This document shows positions 26,725 to 34,378 of a DNA stretch of 64,000 nt, piece after piece. The notes under the pieces were generated by a model. It searched no databases, had not been told where the DNA came from, and saw only the letters and a list, made by a program, of their open reading frames with translations. Made by a program: the position numbers and the translations under genes. The stretch is from Bacteroidota bacterium (GTDB lineage: Bacteria; Bacteroidota; Bacteroidia; Bacteroidales; Lentimicrobiaceae): contig WSXX01000021.1 in the NCBI GenBank assembly GCA_009773515.1, forward strand, positions 24,287 through 88,286, in the 5' to 3' direction. Position 1 is the stretch's first letter; every line of letters starts with the position of its first letter.

Positions 26725-27492
26725 TTACAGAATACTGTTCTGACTGCGCAACCTGTTTATCAGTTTGTGATAGCCTTCAGCAATATCCTGTCCAGGATGG
26801 GTATTTTCTACAATGATATTTTCGTTTGTATGAATATCATCGTAAGTAAAATTCCAGATTGCTTTCATACCGGCAGCAACGAGAATATCAGCAATGTACT
26901 GGGCTTCGCCTGATGGTGTGGCAATAATGCCCAGGCAAACGTGCATTCTTCCGGCCAGCGGAATAATTTTATCAGGTGACATTACCTTAATAGATCCGAT
27001 CTGATTTCCAATCTTCCGATAATCGTTGTCAAAAGCTGCAACTATCTTCAGGTCAGTTTGCCCGAGGTTTTCTTTCAGCATAAGTGAAGTTCCCAATTTG
27101 CCGGCTCCCACAAGAAACGACTCAGTTTCGTTGCGATAGCCAAGAATTTCTTCAATCGCTGCCATCAGTCCGTTTATCTGCAAAGCTTTCTGCCCTGCCA
27201 TACACAGATTATTCATGATCAGATCTTCCTCAACAAGCGAAAGGCTGATGCCGGTTTCGGCAGAAACTGATCCCAGAGAAACATCTGTTCTTCCCCTCAG
27301 CCGCATAAGTCTTAATAAGGTCAGGTAAAGTGTAAACCGTTTGATCTCATCAATTGCAATTGATTCATTCTTCACTTTCCCGGTGATTAATCTCAACGAA
27401 TCTGCCGTTACAAAATCATGAAACGGAGCTGTAGAGACAACACTTGGGCTTGCCGGACAATTTTTTATCCGGGGTTTAAACTTGCTTTCCAT
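26725..27492 (-). CDS. Rex-like redox-sensing protein, diverged DNA-binding domain
   Basis: The 255-residue protein matches Rex in domain order. A winged-helix-like N-terminal half (FTLYLTLLRLMRLRG, then SLGSVSAETGISLSLVEEDL) precedes a Rossmann domain with GAGKLGTSL for NAD(H), IVAAFDNDYRKIG and a WNFTYDDI segment. The C-terminal domain-swapped helix is present. The usual Rex recognition region (Q-V-R-K-D-L-S with a Gly-rich wing) is not conserved, reading VEEDLIMNNL here, so a standard Rex operator is not expected. About 45 N-terminal residues come before the Rex homology. It may sense NADH/NAD and control this operon, but that is inference. Confidence 0.75.
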   Translation of the reverse strand: MESKFKPRIKNCPASPSVVSTAPFHDFVTADSLRLITGKVKNESIAIDEIKRFTLYLTLLRLMRLRGRTDVSLGSVSAETGISLSLVEEDLIMNNLCMAGQKALQINGLMAAIEEILGYRNETESFLVGAGKLGTSLMLKENLGQTDLKIVAAFDNDYRKIGNQIGSIKVMSPDKIIPLAGRMHVCLGIIATPSGEAQYIADILVAAGMKAIWNFTYDDIHTNENIIVENTHPGQDIAEGYHKLINRLRSQNSIL

Positions 27493-27504
27493 AATTATCA
27501 GAAT

Positions 27505-28413
27505 TTAAGCCTGTTTAGGCAAAATATTCCCGGAATAAGACTTCCCGATTTCACGGACTTTTGAATTTCCTGAAACGGTGGCGGCAATATTTTCATTTAC
27601 ATTCAGGCTGATGTTAGCCCTGCTGATGGCATGTTCGTAATCAACCACATGGGCATTAAATTCAGGACCTTCTGTGGCTACATCTTTTACTTCGCCGTTT
27701 ACATTCAAACGGAGTGTGGAAACTCCATTTTTAAAAGACTCAGTCAATTGTAAACCGAAATTGGCAGTTGCGGGAACTCCATAGCTCAGCGCGAGATCAG
27801 AAACCGATTTCATCATTTTCAGCGTCCCGAAAACAGTGACGAGGTCATAACTATCCACTTGCTTTTCAAATAGTAATCCGAGTAATTGAGATGCCGAACC
27901 ATGGAATCCCACACTGCCATCTTCAGTTGCCAGATACACGTTCCGGCAAATATTTTCAAATTGATCCTTGAATAAAAAATCGTTTCTTGTTTCAGCTGCC
28001 AATATTACATCGGTAATGCATCCCAGCCGATTCAACCATTTAATCTGCGACAGGGCAGTTGCAGCAGCAATTCCATCAGCTACAAACAGCAGTTTGGAGC
28101 TAAGCAACTCCTTATCATTGCAATAAGTAAGATCTGAAGGATTGCCAAGCGGGCCTTTGAGGCTAAGTAATATATTAATTTCGTTGTTGCCGGCCAGTTG
28201 TTCTGTTGAATGATCAACAGCCTGCACCAGAATAGAAATGGTTCCAGACTCAGGATTGTTGCCGATAACCGGCAGCAAAACCGGATTGGTTTTTTCAGAA
28301 GGCTGCAATATTACATACTGTCCGGGCAAAATAGCTGTCGCAATCCGGGGGGCAAAAACCTCCAGTAAAACAATATCAGCAGTAAGTTTTTTTCTTTGTA
28401 TGATGGTGAACAT
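27505..28413 (-). CDS. NfnA/FNR-like protein lacking [2Fe-2S] cysteines
   Basis: The 302-residue protein aligns by eye over its length with NfnA (ferredoxin-NADP reductase alpha) and the sulfide dehydrogenase subunit. It has LPGQYVILQPSE, KGPLGNPSD, YLATEDGSVGFHG and the tail EGPEFNAHVVDYE, which matches the family's DGPEFDAHxVD. The family's C-terminal cysteine motifs (MCGxCRV and the FxC just before DGPEF) are replaced by non-Cys residues, and the Arg/Gly flavin and nucleotide contacts are also altered (VIGNN, VADGIAAA). It probably cannot hold the [2Fe-2S] cluster and may be a regulatory or structural relic. ATG at 28413 was chosen. The frame extends to 28506 without family similarity. Confidence 0.75.
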   Translation of the reverse strand: MFTIIQRKKLTADIVLLEVFAPRIATAILPGQYVILQPSEKTNPVLLPVIGNNPESGTISILVQAVDHSTEQLAGNNEINILLSLKGPLGNPSDLTYCNDKELLSSKLLFVADGIAAATALSQIKWLNRLGCITDVILAAETRNDFLFKDQFENICRNVYLATEDGSVGFHGSASQLLGLLFEKQVDSYDLVTVFGTLKMMKSVSDLALSYGVPATANFGLQLTESFKNGVSTLRLNVNGEVKDVATEGPEFNAHVVDYEHAISRANISLNVNENIAATVSGNSKVREIGKSYSGNILPKQA

Positions 28414-28520
28414 GGCAGCAATTTTTAGATTTTTAGTTTTTGAGAAAAACCGGCAGGTTTCTGTTTTGGCAGCACCTGCCGGCAGGTAATCACACACACT
28501 AATCAAGTCAACTGGTTTTA

Positions 28521-29687
28521 TCAGAAATGCACCTTTTCGCCAAGGAATGCTGCAGTATAAAGTGCTTTAAATTCTCTCTCGCCGGTTTCGCGTGGATTGC
28601 AACCAGTGCACGCATCCTGAACGGCATTCTTTGAAATGCGGTCGATATTCTGATTGAACATATCCTCTGATATTCCATAGTCTTTAAGGCTCATTGGAAT
28701 ATTCAGTTTTTCATTCAGTCCGGTGCAGAAATCGCGGTAGGCATCTACCAGTTCGTCGGTAGTATTTCCTGAAAGGCCTATGCACCTTGCAATTTCAGCA
28801 TACCTTTCGGCGCAAACCTTTCGGTTATAATCAATTACCACAGGCATATAAATTGCATTCAAACAACCATGCGGAATATGAAAAACTGCCCCTGATTTAT
28901 GAGCCATGCTGTGTACAATTCCCAGCAATGCATTCGAGAAAGCCATACCAGCGAGGCATTGAGCAATATGCATTTTGTCGCGTGCTTCTTTATCTCCATG
29001 ATAAGATTTCTCAAGATTCTCTTTTATCATCTGAATGGCTTTGATGGCCAATGGATCAGAAAAATCAGAACGGTTTACCGCCACATAAGCTTCGGTTGCA
29101 TGAGCCAGAGCGTCCATTCCTGTAAAAGCTGTCAGTTCCTGAGGCATGGTATATGCCAGCGATGGATCAACAATGGCTATGTCGGGCGTAATTTCAAAGT
29201 CAGCCAAAGGATATTTAATCTGTGTTTTATAATCAGTTATTACCGAAAAGGCAGTTACTTCGGTAGCTGTTCCGCTGGTTGAAGGAATTGCAACAAAGCG
29301 GGCTTTGTTTCGAAGCGCAGGAATATTGAAGGGTTTTGCAATGTCCTCAAATTTTGCTTCAGGATGCTCATAGAAGACCCACATTGCTTTTGCTGCATCT
29401 ATTGGAGAACCTCCGCCAATTGAAACTATCCAGTCAGGACCGAAACGTTTCATTACTTCGGCTCCCCGCATAACAGTTTCAACAGAAGGATCAGGCTCTA
29501 CGCCTTCAAAAACCAGAGTTTCGATGCCGGCTTCCTGAAGGTAAGTCTCTACTTTGTTCAGAAAACCATTTTTCTTCATCGAACTTCCGCCAATAACAAT
29601 GATGGCTTTTTTGCCTTTAAGGTTTTTCAGTTCAGCCAGTGAATTCTCACCGAAATAAATGTCGCGGGGTAGTGTAAAACGAGCCAT
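28521..29687 (-). CDS. Iron-containing alcohol dehydrogenase
   Basis: The 388-residue protein is a group III Fe-ADH. It has the nucleotide-binding GGGSPIDAAKAM motif and STSGTATEVTAFSVI, and the iron site is seen in GMDALAHATEAY, GIVHSMAHKSG and HIPHGCLNA. It resembles butanol/ethanol or 1,3-propanediol type dehydrogenases and should reduce an aldehyde with NAD(P)H to dispose of reducing power. It is the first gene of the long minus-strand run. A sigma-54-type promoter lies 42 bp upstream, and 107 bp separate it from the next gene. Confidence 0.92.
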   Translation of the reverse strand: MARFTLPRDIYFGENSLAELKNLKGKKAIIVIGGSSMKKNGFLNKVETYLQEAGIETLVFEGVEPDPSVETVMRGAEVMKRFGPDWIVSIGGGSPIDAAKAMWVFYEHPEAKFEDIAKPFNIPALRNKARFVAIPSTSGTATEVTAFSVITDYKTQIKYPLADFEITPDIAIVDPSLAYTMPQELTAFTGMDALAHATEAYVAVNRSDFSDPLAIKAIQMIKENLEKSYHGDKEARDKMHIAQCLAGMAFSNALLGIVHSMAHKSGAVFHIPHGCLNAIYMPVVIDYNRKVCAERYAEIARCIGLSGNTTDELVDAYRDFCTGLNEKLNIPMSLKDYGISEDMFNQNIDRISKNAVQDACTGCNPRETGEREFKALYTAAFLGEKVHF

Positions 29688-29728
29688 TACAAGTGTTTTA
29701 AAAGTTAAACTTAGGTCGGTCTCCTATT

Positions 29729-29744
29729 TACAAGGCTCGTGCCA
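29729..29744 (-). promoter_or_regulatory. Sigma-54 (-24/-12) promoter for the alcohol dehydrogenase/hydrogenase operon
   Basis: On the minus strand the sequence reads TGGCACGAGCCTTGTA. This matches the sigma-54 consensus TGGCACG-N4-TTGCA with exact spacing and a single change (C to T in the -12 element). Transcription would start about 30 nt before the ATG at 29687. An AcoR-like activator is encoded in the same window. Confidence 0.7.
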
Positions 29745-29781
29745 CAAATTACATATCATTGATATACAATACTTTACAAAT

Positions 29782-29795
29782 GTTAAACGTTTAAC
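29782..29795. promoter_or_regulatory. 14-bp perfect palindrome
   Basis: GTTAAACGTTTAAC is its own reverse complement and lies 38 bp upstream of the -24 element. It is a possible operator for a dimeric regulator. Confidence 0.45.
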
Positions 29796-29842
29796 GGTTC
29801 TGTTATTTCACTAACAAGTGTAATTATTTTGAGCACCTTTGC

Positions 29843-29877
29843 TGTCCTGAATAAGTGCACTGTAATTATTCAGGACA
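29843..29877. promoter_or_regulatory. Inverted repeat, candidate enhancer site
   Basis: TGTCCTGAATA (29843-29853) and TATTCAGGACA (29867-29877) are perfect 11-bp inverted repeats with a 13-bp spacer. They lie about 100-135 bp upstream of the sigma-54-type promoter, the usual distance for an enhancer-binding protein site. They could equally act on the divergent peptidase gene. Confidence 0.5.
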
Positions 29878-29922
29878 CAAAAAACAGATTTCAATCTTAT
29901 CCGGGTGGATTCCTAAAATATA

Positions 29923-29930
29923 TATCTTTG
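29923..29930 (+). promoter_or_regulatory. -7 element (TATCTTTG) for the C10 peptidase
   Basis: TATCTTTG matches TAnnTTTG and lies 35 nt upstream of the ATG at 29966. Confidence 0.55.
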
Positions 29931-29965
29931 ATTTCGCTCCGAATCAAACCCGAAATTGAAAGATC

Positions 29966-32074
29966 ATGAAAAAGATTTTACCAATTATACTGCTTCTCCT
30001 TTACGGATTTTCGCTGAATGCCACAAATTCAGACAAAGAAAAGGCAGCTGCTATAGCCTTGAATTTTTTCTCAGAAAGGTTATCAATACACAATGACAGC
30101 AGAAAATCATCTACCCTGCCAGACAATCATCAGCTGGTTTATGCCGGCAATGACCTTGTTGCTCACGCATTCAACTTTAAGGAAGGCGGATTTGTGCTTG
30201 TTGCTGCATCTGATAAAACTTTTCCGGTACTTGGTTACAGCATGAAGGGTAAATTTGAAGCTGGTCAGGAGCCTGAAAGTGTGAAAGCATGGCTCCGATA
30301 TTTTGGCAGACAAATCGCAGCTTCTGAGGAAACTATTGAAGTTGCCCTTGAAATTCAGACAGCCAGAGAAAGATATCTGACCGCAGATAAACCCATAAAT
30401 ATCCGGAATAACCGCGTAGTTGAACCTATGCTTCGAACCACATGGGATCAGGGAAACTATTACAACGGCATGTGTCCGCCTGATCCCGCAGGCCCGGGTG
30501 GCAGATGCTGGGCCGGATGTGTGGCTACAGCCGTCGGGCAATTGATGTTTTTTCATCGCTGGCCCGAACAGGGAACAGGCGAATACAGTTACACACATCC
30601 GGTTTACGGGGAACAATATGCAAATTTCGGTGAAGCTACCTACAATTGGAACGGAATGGAAACTTCGCTAAACAGCCCCAACAGCCACATAGCTCAACTG
30701 CTTTACCATCTGGGAATATCATTTGACATGGATTACGGCCCTAACGGTTCAGGCATGTGGAACCATAGTGCAGCCAATTCAATGCGCAACTTTTTTAAGT
30801 ACGGCGCTCAAACCCAATATATTTTCCGCGACACCACCACCATGAACTGGGACAGCATACTGATTGCCAACCTTGACGCACGTAAACCACTTTATTATGC
30901 CGGTTGGGAAGGTGTAGGATCACAAAACGGACATGCTTTTGTGTGCGACGGTTATGCTCCCGACAATTTTTACCATTTCAACTGGGGATGGGGAAGCTCA
31001 TTCGATGGATATTTTCTGCTTTCGGCGCTCAATCCAGGCGGCAACAATTTCAACTTTGCCCAGGAAGTCATAAAAGACATATACCCGGATACAACACTTT
31101 ACAATTATCCGCAATATTGTCAGGGAACGGACACTTTGTGGACCATTGCCGGCTCATTCAGCGACGGAAGCAATATGGTAAATTATCCTGCCGGAGCGGA
31201 TTGCCAATGGCTGATAAAAGCAGATGAACCGGATTTTGACTCCATCAGTGCCATCAGAATCAGCTTCCCTTTGCTTGATCTTGCCGAAAATGATGTTTTG
31301 CGTATTTATCAGGGCAACGACACAAATGGAACATTGCTTGCAGAACTAACAGGAAATGAAACTCCGGCAGAAATTGAAATCCCTGCTGGCGAGGCTTATA
31401 TATGGCTATCGGGACAAACCGGAGGAGCCAACGGCTTTCTTGCTTCCTACAAAAGTGTACTTCCTGTTTATTGTTCAGGAACAACTACAATAAATGAAGC
31501 AACAGGTACACTTGAAGATGGCAGCGGCGATAAAAACTACAGCAATAACAACCTTTGCAAGTGGCGGATTATTCCACAGAACCTAGTGCCTCTGACCCTT
31601 ACGTTCACCGAATTTGATATTGAGCCCGAAAATGATTTCCTTCAGATTTATGATCTTGGCAGCCAGCAGCTTGTAGCTACCCTTTCGGGGAACGAAATAC
31701 CTGAGCCAATCACAATCACCAGTGGCAAAGCCTATCTGATATTCAATACTAACGGGCAAGGCACTGCGCAGGGCTGGACACTCAACTGGGCTCCTGAAGG
31801 CAGTGTTGGCCTGAAGGAAACTGCAGACAGAGGCTACAAAATATATCCAAATCCTGCTTCAGATGTGATAATAATTGAATCTTTCCAACCAATTGATTCT
31901 TCGAACGAAATAGAAGTTTATTCTGTTTCAGGACGTTTACTGATGAGCAAATCAGTTTCAATCAGCAATAACTTTGGTGGAACAGTTGACATCTCTGAAC
32001 TGAAGTCAGGCATGTATCTGTTGAAAATCAGTGTAAACGGCAACCAGGAGTGGTTCAGATTCGTGAAGAAATAA
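29966..32074 (+). CDS. Secreted C10 (streptopain-like) cysteine peptidase with CUB-like domains and type IX sorting tail
   Basis: The 702-residue protein begins with a Sec signal peptide (about residues 1-19). A streptopain-type propeptide follows (about 20-140). The C10 catalytic domain has the nucleophile in CWAGCVATAVGQL near residue 185, His in NGHAFVCDGY near 323 and the Trp-rich NWGWGSSFDGYF near 340. Two CUB-like beta domains come next (about 385-500 and 505-610, each starting YC-G-T). A type A type IX sorting domain (YPNPASDVI onward) ends the protein. It is an extracellular protease and the catalytic residues look intact. It is divergent from the alcohol dehydrogenase gene. Confidence 0.88.
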   Translation: MKKILPIILLLLYGFSLNATNSDKEKAAAIALNFFSERLSIHNDSRKSSTLPDNHQLVYAGNDLVAHAFNFKEGGFVLVAASDKTFPVLGYSMKGKFEAGQEPESVKAWLRYFGRQIAASEETIEVALEIQTARERYLTADKPINIRNNRVVEPMLRTTWDQGNYYNGMCPPDPAGPGGRCWAGCVATAVGQLMFFHRWPEQGTGEYSYTHPVYGEQYANFGEATYNWNGMETSLNSPNSHIAQLLYHLGISFDMDYGPNGSGMWNHSAANSMRNFFKYGAQTQYIFRDTTTMNWDSILIANLDARKPLYYAGWEGVGSQNGHAFVCDGYAPDNFYHFNWGWGSSFDGYFLLSALNPGGNNFNFAQEVIKDIYPDTTLYNYPQYCQGTDTLWTIAGSFSDGSNMVNYPAGADCQWLIKADEPDFDSISAIRISFPLLDLAENDVLRIYQGNDTNGTLLAELTGNETPAEIEIPAGEAYIWLSGQTGGANGFLASYKSVLPVYCSGTTTINEATGTLEDGSGDKNYSNNNLCKWRIIPQNLVPLTLTFTEFDIEPENDFLQIYDLGSQQLVATLSGNEIPEPITITSGKAYLIFNTNGQGTAQGWTLNWAPEGSVGLKETADRGYKIYPNPASDVIIIESFQPIDSSNEIEVYSVSGRLLMSKSVSISNNFGGTVDISELKSGMYLLKISVNGNQEWFRFVKK

Positions 32075-32101
32075 GCAGGATTTTTCAGTTAAATTAATCC
32101 C

Positions 32102-32527
32102 TTAAACCGGATTTTTCTGAGGAATATCAAAAAGATGCAGTCCTGCGCCATGCTCAATGCATTCCATGATGCGTTTTTTAAATTTCCAGCAGGTCATCTG
32201 CCGGGTTTCAAGACGGCGGGAAAGTTCATAACTGCTCATTTTAGGCGATCCGCAAACCAGATAAGCAATCTCAAAAGCATCGGTAATGGGTATGCGACAA
32301 CGATGAAAAATAGTATGGGCTGTTGCTGATTCATCGGTTTTACATGTAGTACACCGCCGCGAAAAAGGTGTTTTACCCTGACAATAATTGGTGCGTCCGC
32401 ATTTCCTGCATTCAAAACCATCCTGCCATTTTTCATCAGCAATTACTTTGAGGCATTGCTCTGCAGTAGAAAACTGCAGATTAAATTCCTCCATTTCCAG
32501 ACTTTTAAACAAATGAGCAAGCGACAC
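32102..32527 (-). CDS. IS1595-type transposase N-terminal zinc-ribbon protein (stand-alone)
   Basis: The 141 residues match the N-terminal portion of IS1595-family transposases. There is a zinc ribbon with CRKCGRTNYC and CTTCK, then the helix-turn-helix-like PITDAFEIAYLVC, SSYELSRRLETRQMTCWKFKKRI. The catalytic DDE/DDNK integrase domain that should follow is absent, and no terminal inverted repeats were seen. It is either a decayed insertion sequence or a domesticated DNA-binding protein. The frame is clean, ending IPQKNPV with a normal stop, which mildly favours a retained gene. Confidence 0.65.
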   Translation of the reverse strand: MSLAHLFKSLEMEEFNLQFSTAEQCLKVIADEKWQDGFECRKCGRTNYCQGKTPFSRRCTTCKTDESATAHTIFHRCRIPITDAFEIAYLVCGSPKMSSYELSRRLETRQMTCWKFKKRIMECIEHGAGLHLFDIPQKNPV

Positions 32528-32642
32528 AACTTATGTATTTGGTTTTCAATTTAAAACAATCCGGCACAGGATTTGTTATCTGTTCTCGTGCTGCAAAAAT
32601 AATTTTTTTAGTGATACTTATGCGATTTAAACAAAATTAATT

Positions 32643-32650
32643 TATCTTTG
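32643..32650 (+). promoter_or_regulatory. -7 element (TATCTTTG) for the thioredoxin lipoprotein
   Basis: TATCTTTG lies 39 nt upstream of the ATG at 32690 and inside the longer frame that begins at 32648. It therefore supports the later start. Confidence 0.6.
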
Positions 32651-32689
32651 CAGCGCAAATCAAACAAGAACTTAACCCGACGATCAAAT

Positions 32690-33211
32690 ATGAACAAACA
32701 ATTTTTATCCGTTCTGCTTGTAGCGAGCCTTATGCTTCTGGGCTGCAACCAATCAACCGGCAACGGACAACCAACAAAAGACGGCGAAGTAACCACTTCA
32801 GTAACTTCCAATCCCGAAGCAGGGAAAGTAATTCAAATGAACAAAGATATGTTCATTGACAGAGTATTCAACTATGTTGAAAGCCCTGACACCTGGGTTT
32901 ACAAAGGTGACAAACCATGCATTATCGACTTTTACGCAGACTGGTGCGGGCCCTGCAAGAAAATTGCACCCATTATGGCGCAACTTGCTGAGGAGTATAA
33001 AGATGAGATAGTCATTTACAAAGTTGATACTGATAAAGAGCGTGAACTCGCACAGATATTTGGTATCCGCAGCATTCCCAGCATTCTGTTCTGCCCTGCC
33101 GAAGGACAGCCACAAATGACAATGGGTGCACTTCCAAAAGAAGAATTTGAAAAGATGATTAAAAACCTCTTGCTGAAACCAGCTGGCGGAACATCGCAAA
33201 ATACCAAATAA
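32690..33211 (+). CDS. Thioredoxin-fold lipoprotein
   Basis: The 173-residue protein has a lipoprotein signal (MLLGC, Cys about residue 20) and then a low-complexity Gly/Thr-rich linker. A full thioredoxin domain follows with active site WCGPCKK in FYADWCGPCK, cis-Pro in IRSIPSIL, and a C-terminal helix. It should be anchored in the envelope and act in disulfide exchange on secreted proteins. The catalytic domain is strikingly similar to the next gene's product (shared IYKVDT, QIFGIRSIPS and LFCPAEGQPQM), indicating tandem duplication. The ATG at 32690 is preferred because of the signal sequence and the -7 element. Confidence 0.88.
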   Translation: MNKQFLSVLLVASLMLLGCNQSTGNGQPTKDGEVTTSVTSNPEAGKVIQMNKDMFIDRVFNYVESPDTWVYKGDKPCIIDFYADWCGPCKKIAPIMAQLAEEYKDEIVIYKVDTDKERELAQIFGIRSIPSILFCPAEGQPQMTMGALPKEEFEKMIKNLLLKPAGGTSQNTK

Positions 33212-33242
33212 TTTTTTTCGTAATCAAACAGAGAACAACATA

Positions 33243-33605
33243 ATGGAACATTTGACATTAGCATCATTTAAAGAAAAAGTATTTGACTTTGAGAAAAATC
33301 AGGAATGGAAATTTGAAGGAAAACTTCCTTGTCTGATTGATTTCTACGCCGACTGGTGCGGACCCTGCAAAATGGTAGCCCCGATTCTTGACGAACTTTC
33401 AAAAGAATACGAAGGCAAAGTGAATATTTACAAAGTTGACACAGAAGTAGAACAGGAACTTTCTCAGATTTTTGGAATCAGAAGTATCCCAAGTATGCTC
33501 TTCTGCCCGGCCGAAGGACAACCACAGATGGCTCAGGGAGCTCTTCCAAAACATGCCCTTATTCAGGCAATTGACGATGTTTTACTCAAAACAAAAGCCG
33601 AATAA
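33243..33605 (+). CDS. trxA: Cytoplasmic thioredoxin
   Basis: The 120-residue protein has a complete thioredoxin fold with WCGPCKM in the active site, cis-Pro in IRSIPSM, and no signal peptide. It is 31 bp downstream of the lipoprotein paralog and shares long identical blocks with it. It is a general disulfide reductant. A terminator follows. Confidence 0.9.
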   Translation: MEHLTLASFKEKVFDFEKNQEWKFEGKLPCLIDFYADWCGPCKMVAPILDELSKEYEGKVNIYKVDTEVEQELSQIFGIRSIPSMLFCPAEGQPQMAQGALPKHALIQAIDDVLLKTKAE

Positions 33606-33633
33606 CACATTTCAGTTGAATTGTATTTTTTCT

Positions 33634-33665
33634 GACAGGTCCGGTTTCCGGGCCTGTCTTTTTTT
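33634..33665 (+). terminator. Intrinsic terminator after the thioredoxin gene
   Basis: GACAGGTCCGG (33634-33644) pairs with CCGGGCCTGTC (33648-33658) with one G-U pair and a TTT loop. A T-run follows (33659-33665). Confidence 0.8.
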
Positions 33666-33672
33666 ACCTTTG
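33665..33672 (+). promoter_or_regulatory. -7 element (TACCTTTG) for the WbqC gene
   Basis: TACCTTTG follows the thioredoxin terminator directly and lies 22 nt upstream of the ATG at 33695. Confidence 0.55.
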
Positions 33673-33694
33673 TCCGTTCGATCAATGTAAACTG

Positions 33695-34342
33695 ATGTCA
33701 GGAATACCCTCCGTTTTATTACCTGCAGCCTGCCTGCCGGATGTTGAATTTTTTGCGTGGATTTATCATGCACCCTCAGTCTATATCGAACTGCATGAAA
33801 CCTATTTTAAACAGACCTGCCGAAACCGATACCGTATTTCAACGGCACAGGGCGAAACAATTCTGAGCATTCCGGTAACCAAACCTTTGGGCAATAATTC
33901 GCCACTCTCCATTGTTGAGCTGTCGATGCACGAAAACTGGAACATTATTCATTGGCGAACCATTGAATCGGCATACAGCAAGTCGCCCTTTTTTATTTAT
34001 TACAAAGATTATTTTGAAGCGGTTTTTATGTCACCTCCCATTCTGCTGATTGATTTCAACCTGAAATTGTTGAAGCTGTGCATGAAATTTGCAGGAATTG
34101 ACAAAGAGATTTCCTACACTGAAAACTTCATAAAAACGCCTGAAAATCAATTTGATATGCGTCTCAGGATTATGCCAAAACAAAACCTTTCGCATGAATG
34201 GGAAATCAGGCAATACCAGCCATACATTCAGGTTTTTTCCGACAGACTAAACTTTATTCCCAACCTGAGTATTCTCGATCTGTTGTTTAATCTTGGGCCG
34301 GAAACCGCTTCTTATCTTAAAGCACATATACCGGGGCAATAA
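33695..34342 (+). CDS. WbqC family protein
   Basis: The 215-residue protein has the WbqC family pattern: an N-terminal YLPDVEFFAW-like segment (CLPDVEFFAWIYHA here), then ETYFKQTCRNRYRI, LSIPVTKP and WRTIESAYSKSPFF, and a C-terminal NLSILDLLFNLGPE. The family occurs widely in Bacteroidota and near polysaccharide loci, where a glycan or amine-transfer role is proposed but unproven. It is a cytoplasmic protein without membrane helices. It is convergent with the 7TM-HD gene. Confidence 0.85.
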   Translation: MSGIPSVLLPAACLPDVEFFAWIYHAPSVYIELHETYFKQTCRNRYRISTAQGETILSIPVTKPLGNNSPLSIVELSMHENWNIIHWRTIESAYSKSPFFIYYKDYFEAVFMSPPILLIDFNLKLLKLCMKFAGIDKEISYTENFIKTPENQFDMRLRIMPKQNLSHEWEIRQYQPYIQVFSDRLNFIPNLSILDLLFNLGPETASYLKAHIPGQ

Positions 34343-34378
34343 ATTGCTACCAGTAGAAAACAGAAATAGCAACCAAAA

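Noticed and set aside
30107..30616. A 169-residue minus-strand frame inside the C10 peptidase gene
   Set aside because: It is antisense to the propeptide and catalytic Cys region and has no promoter or family match.
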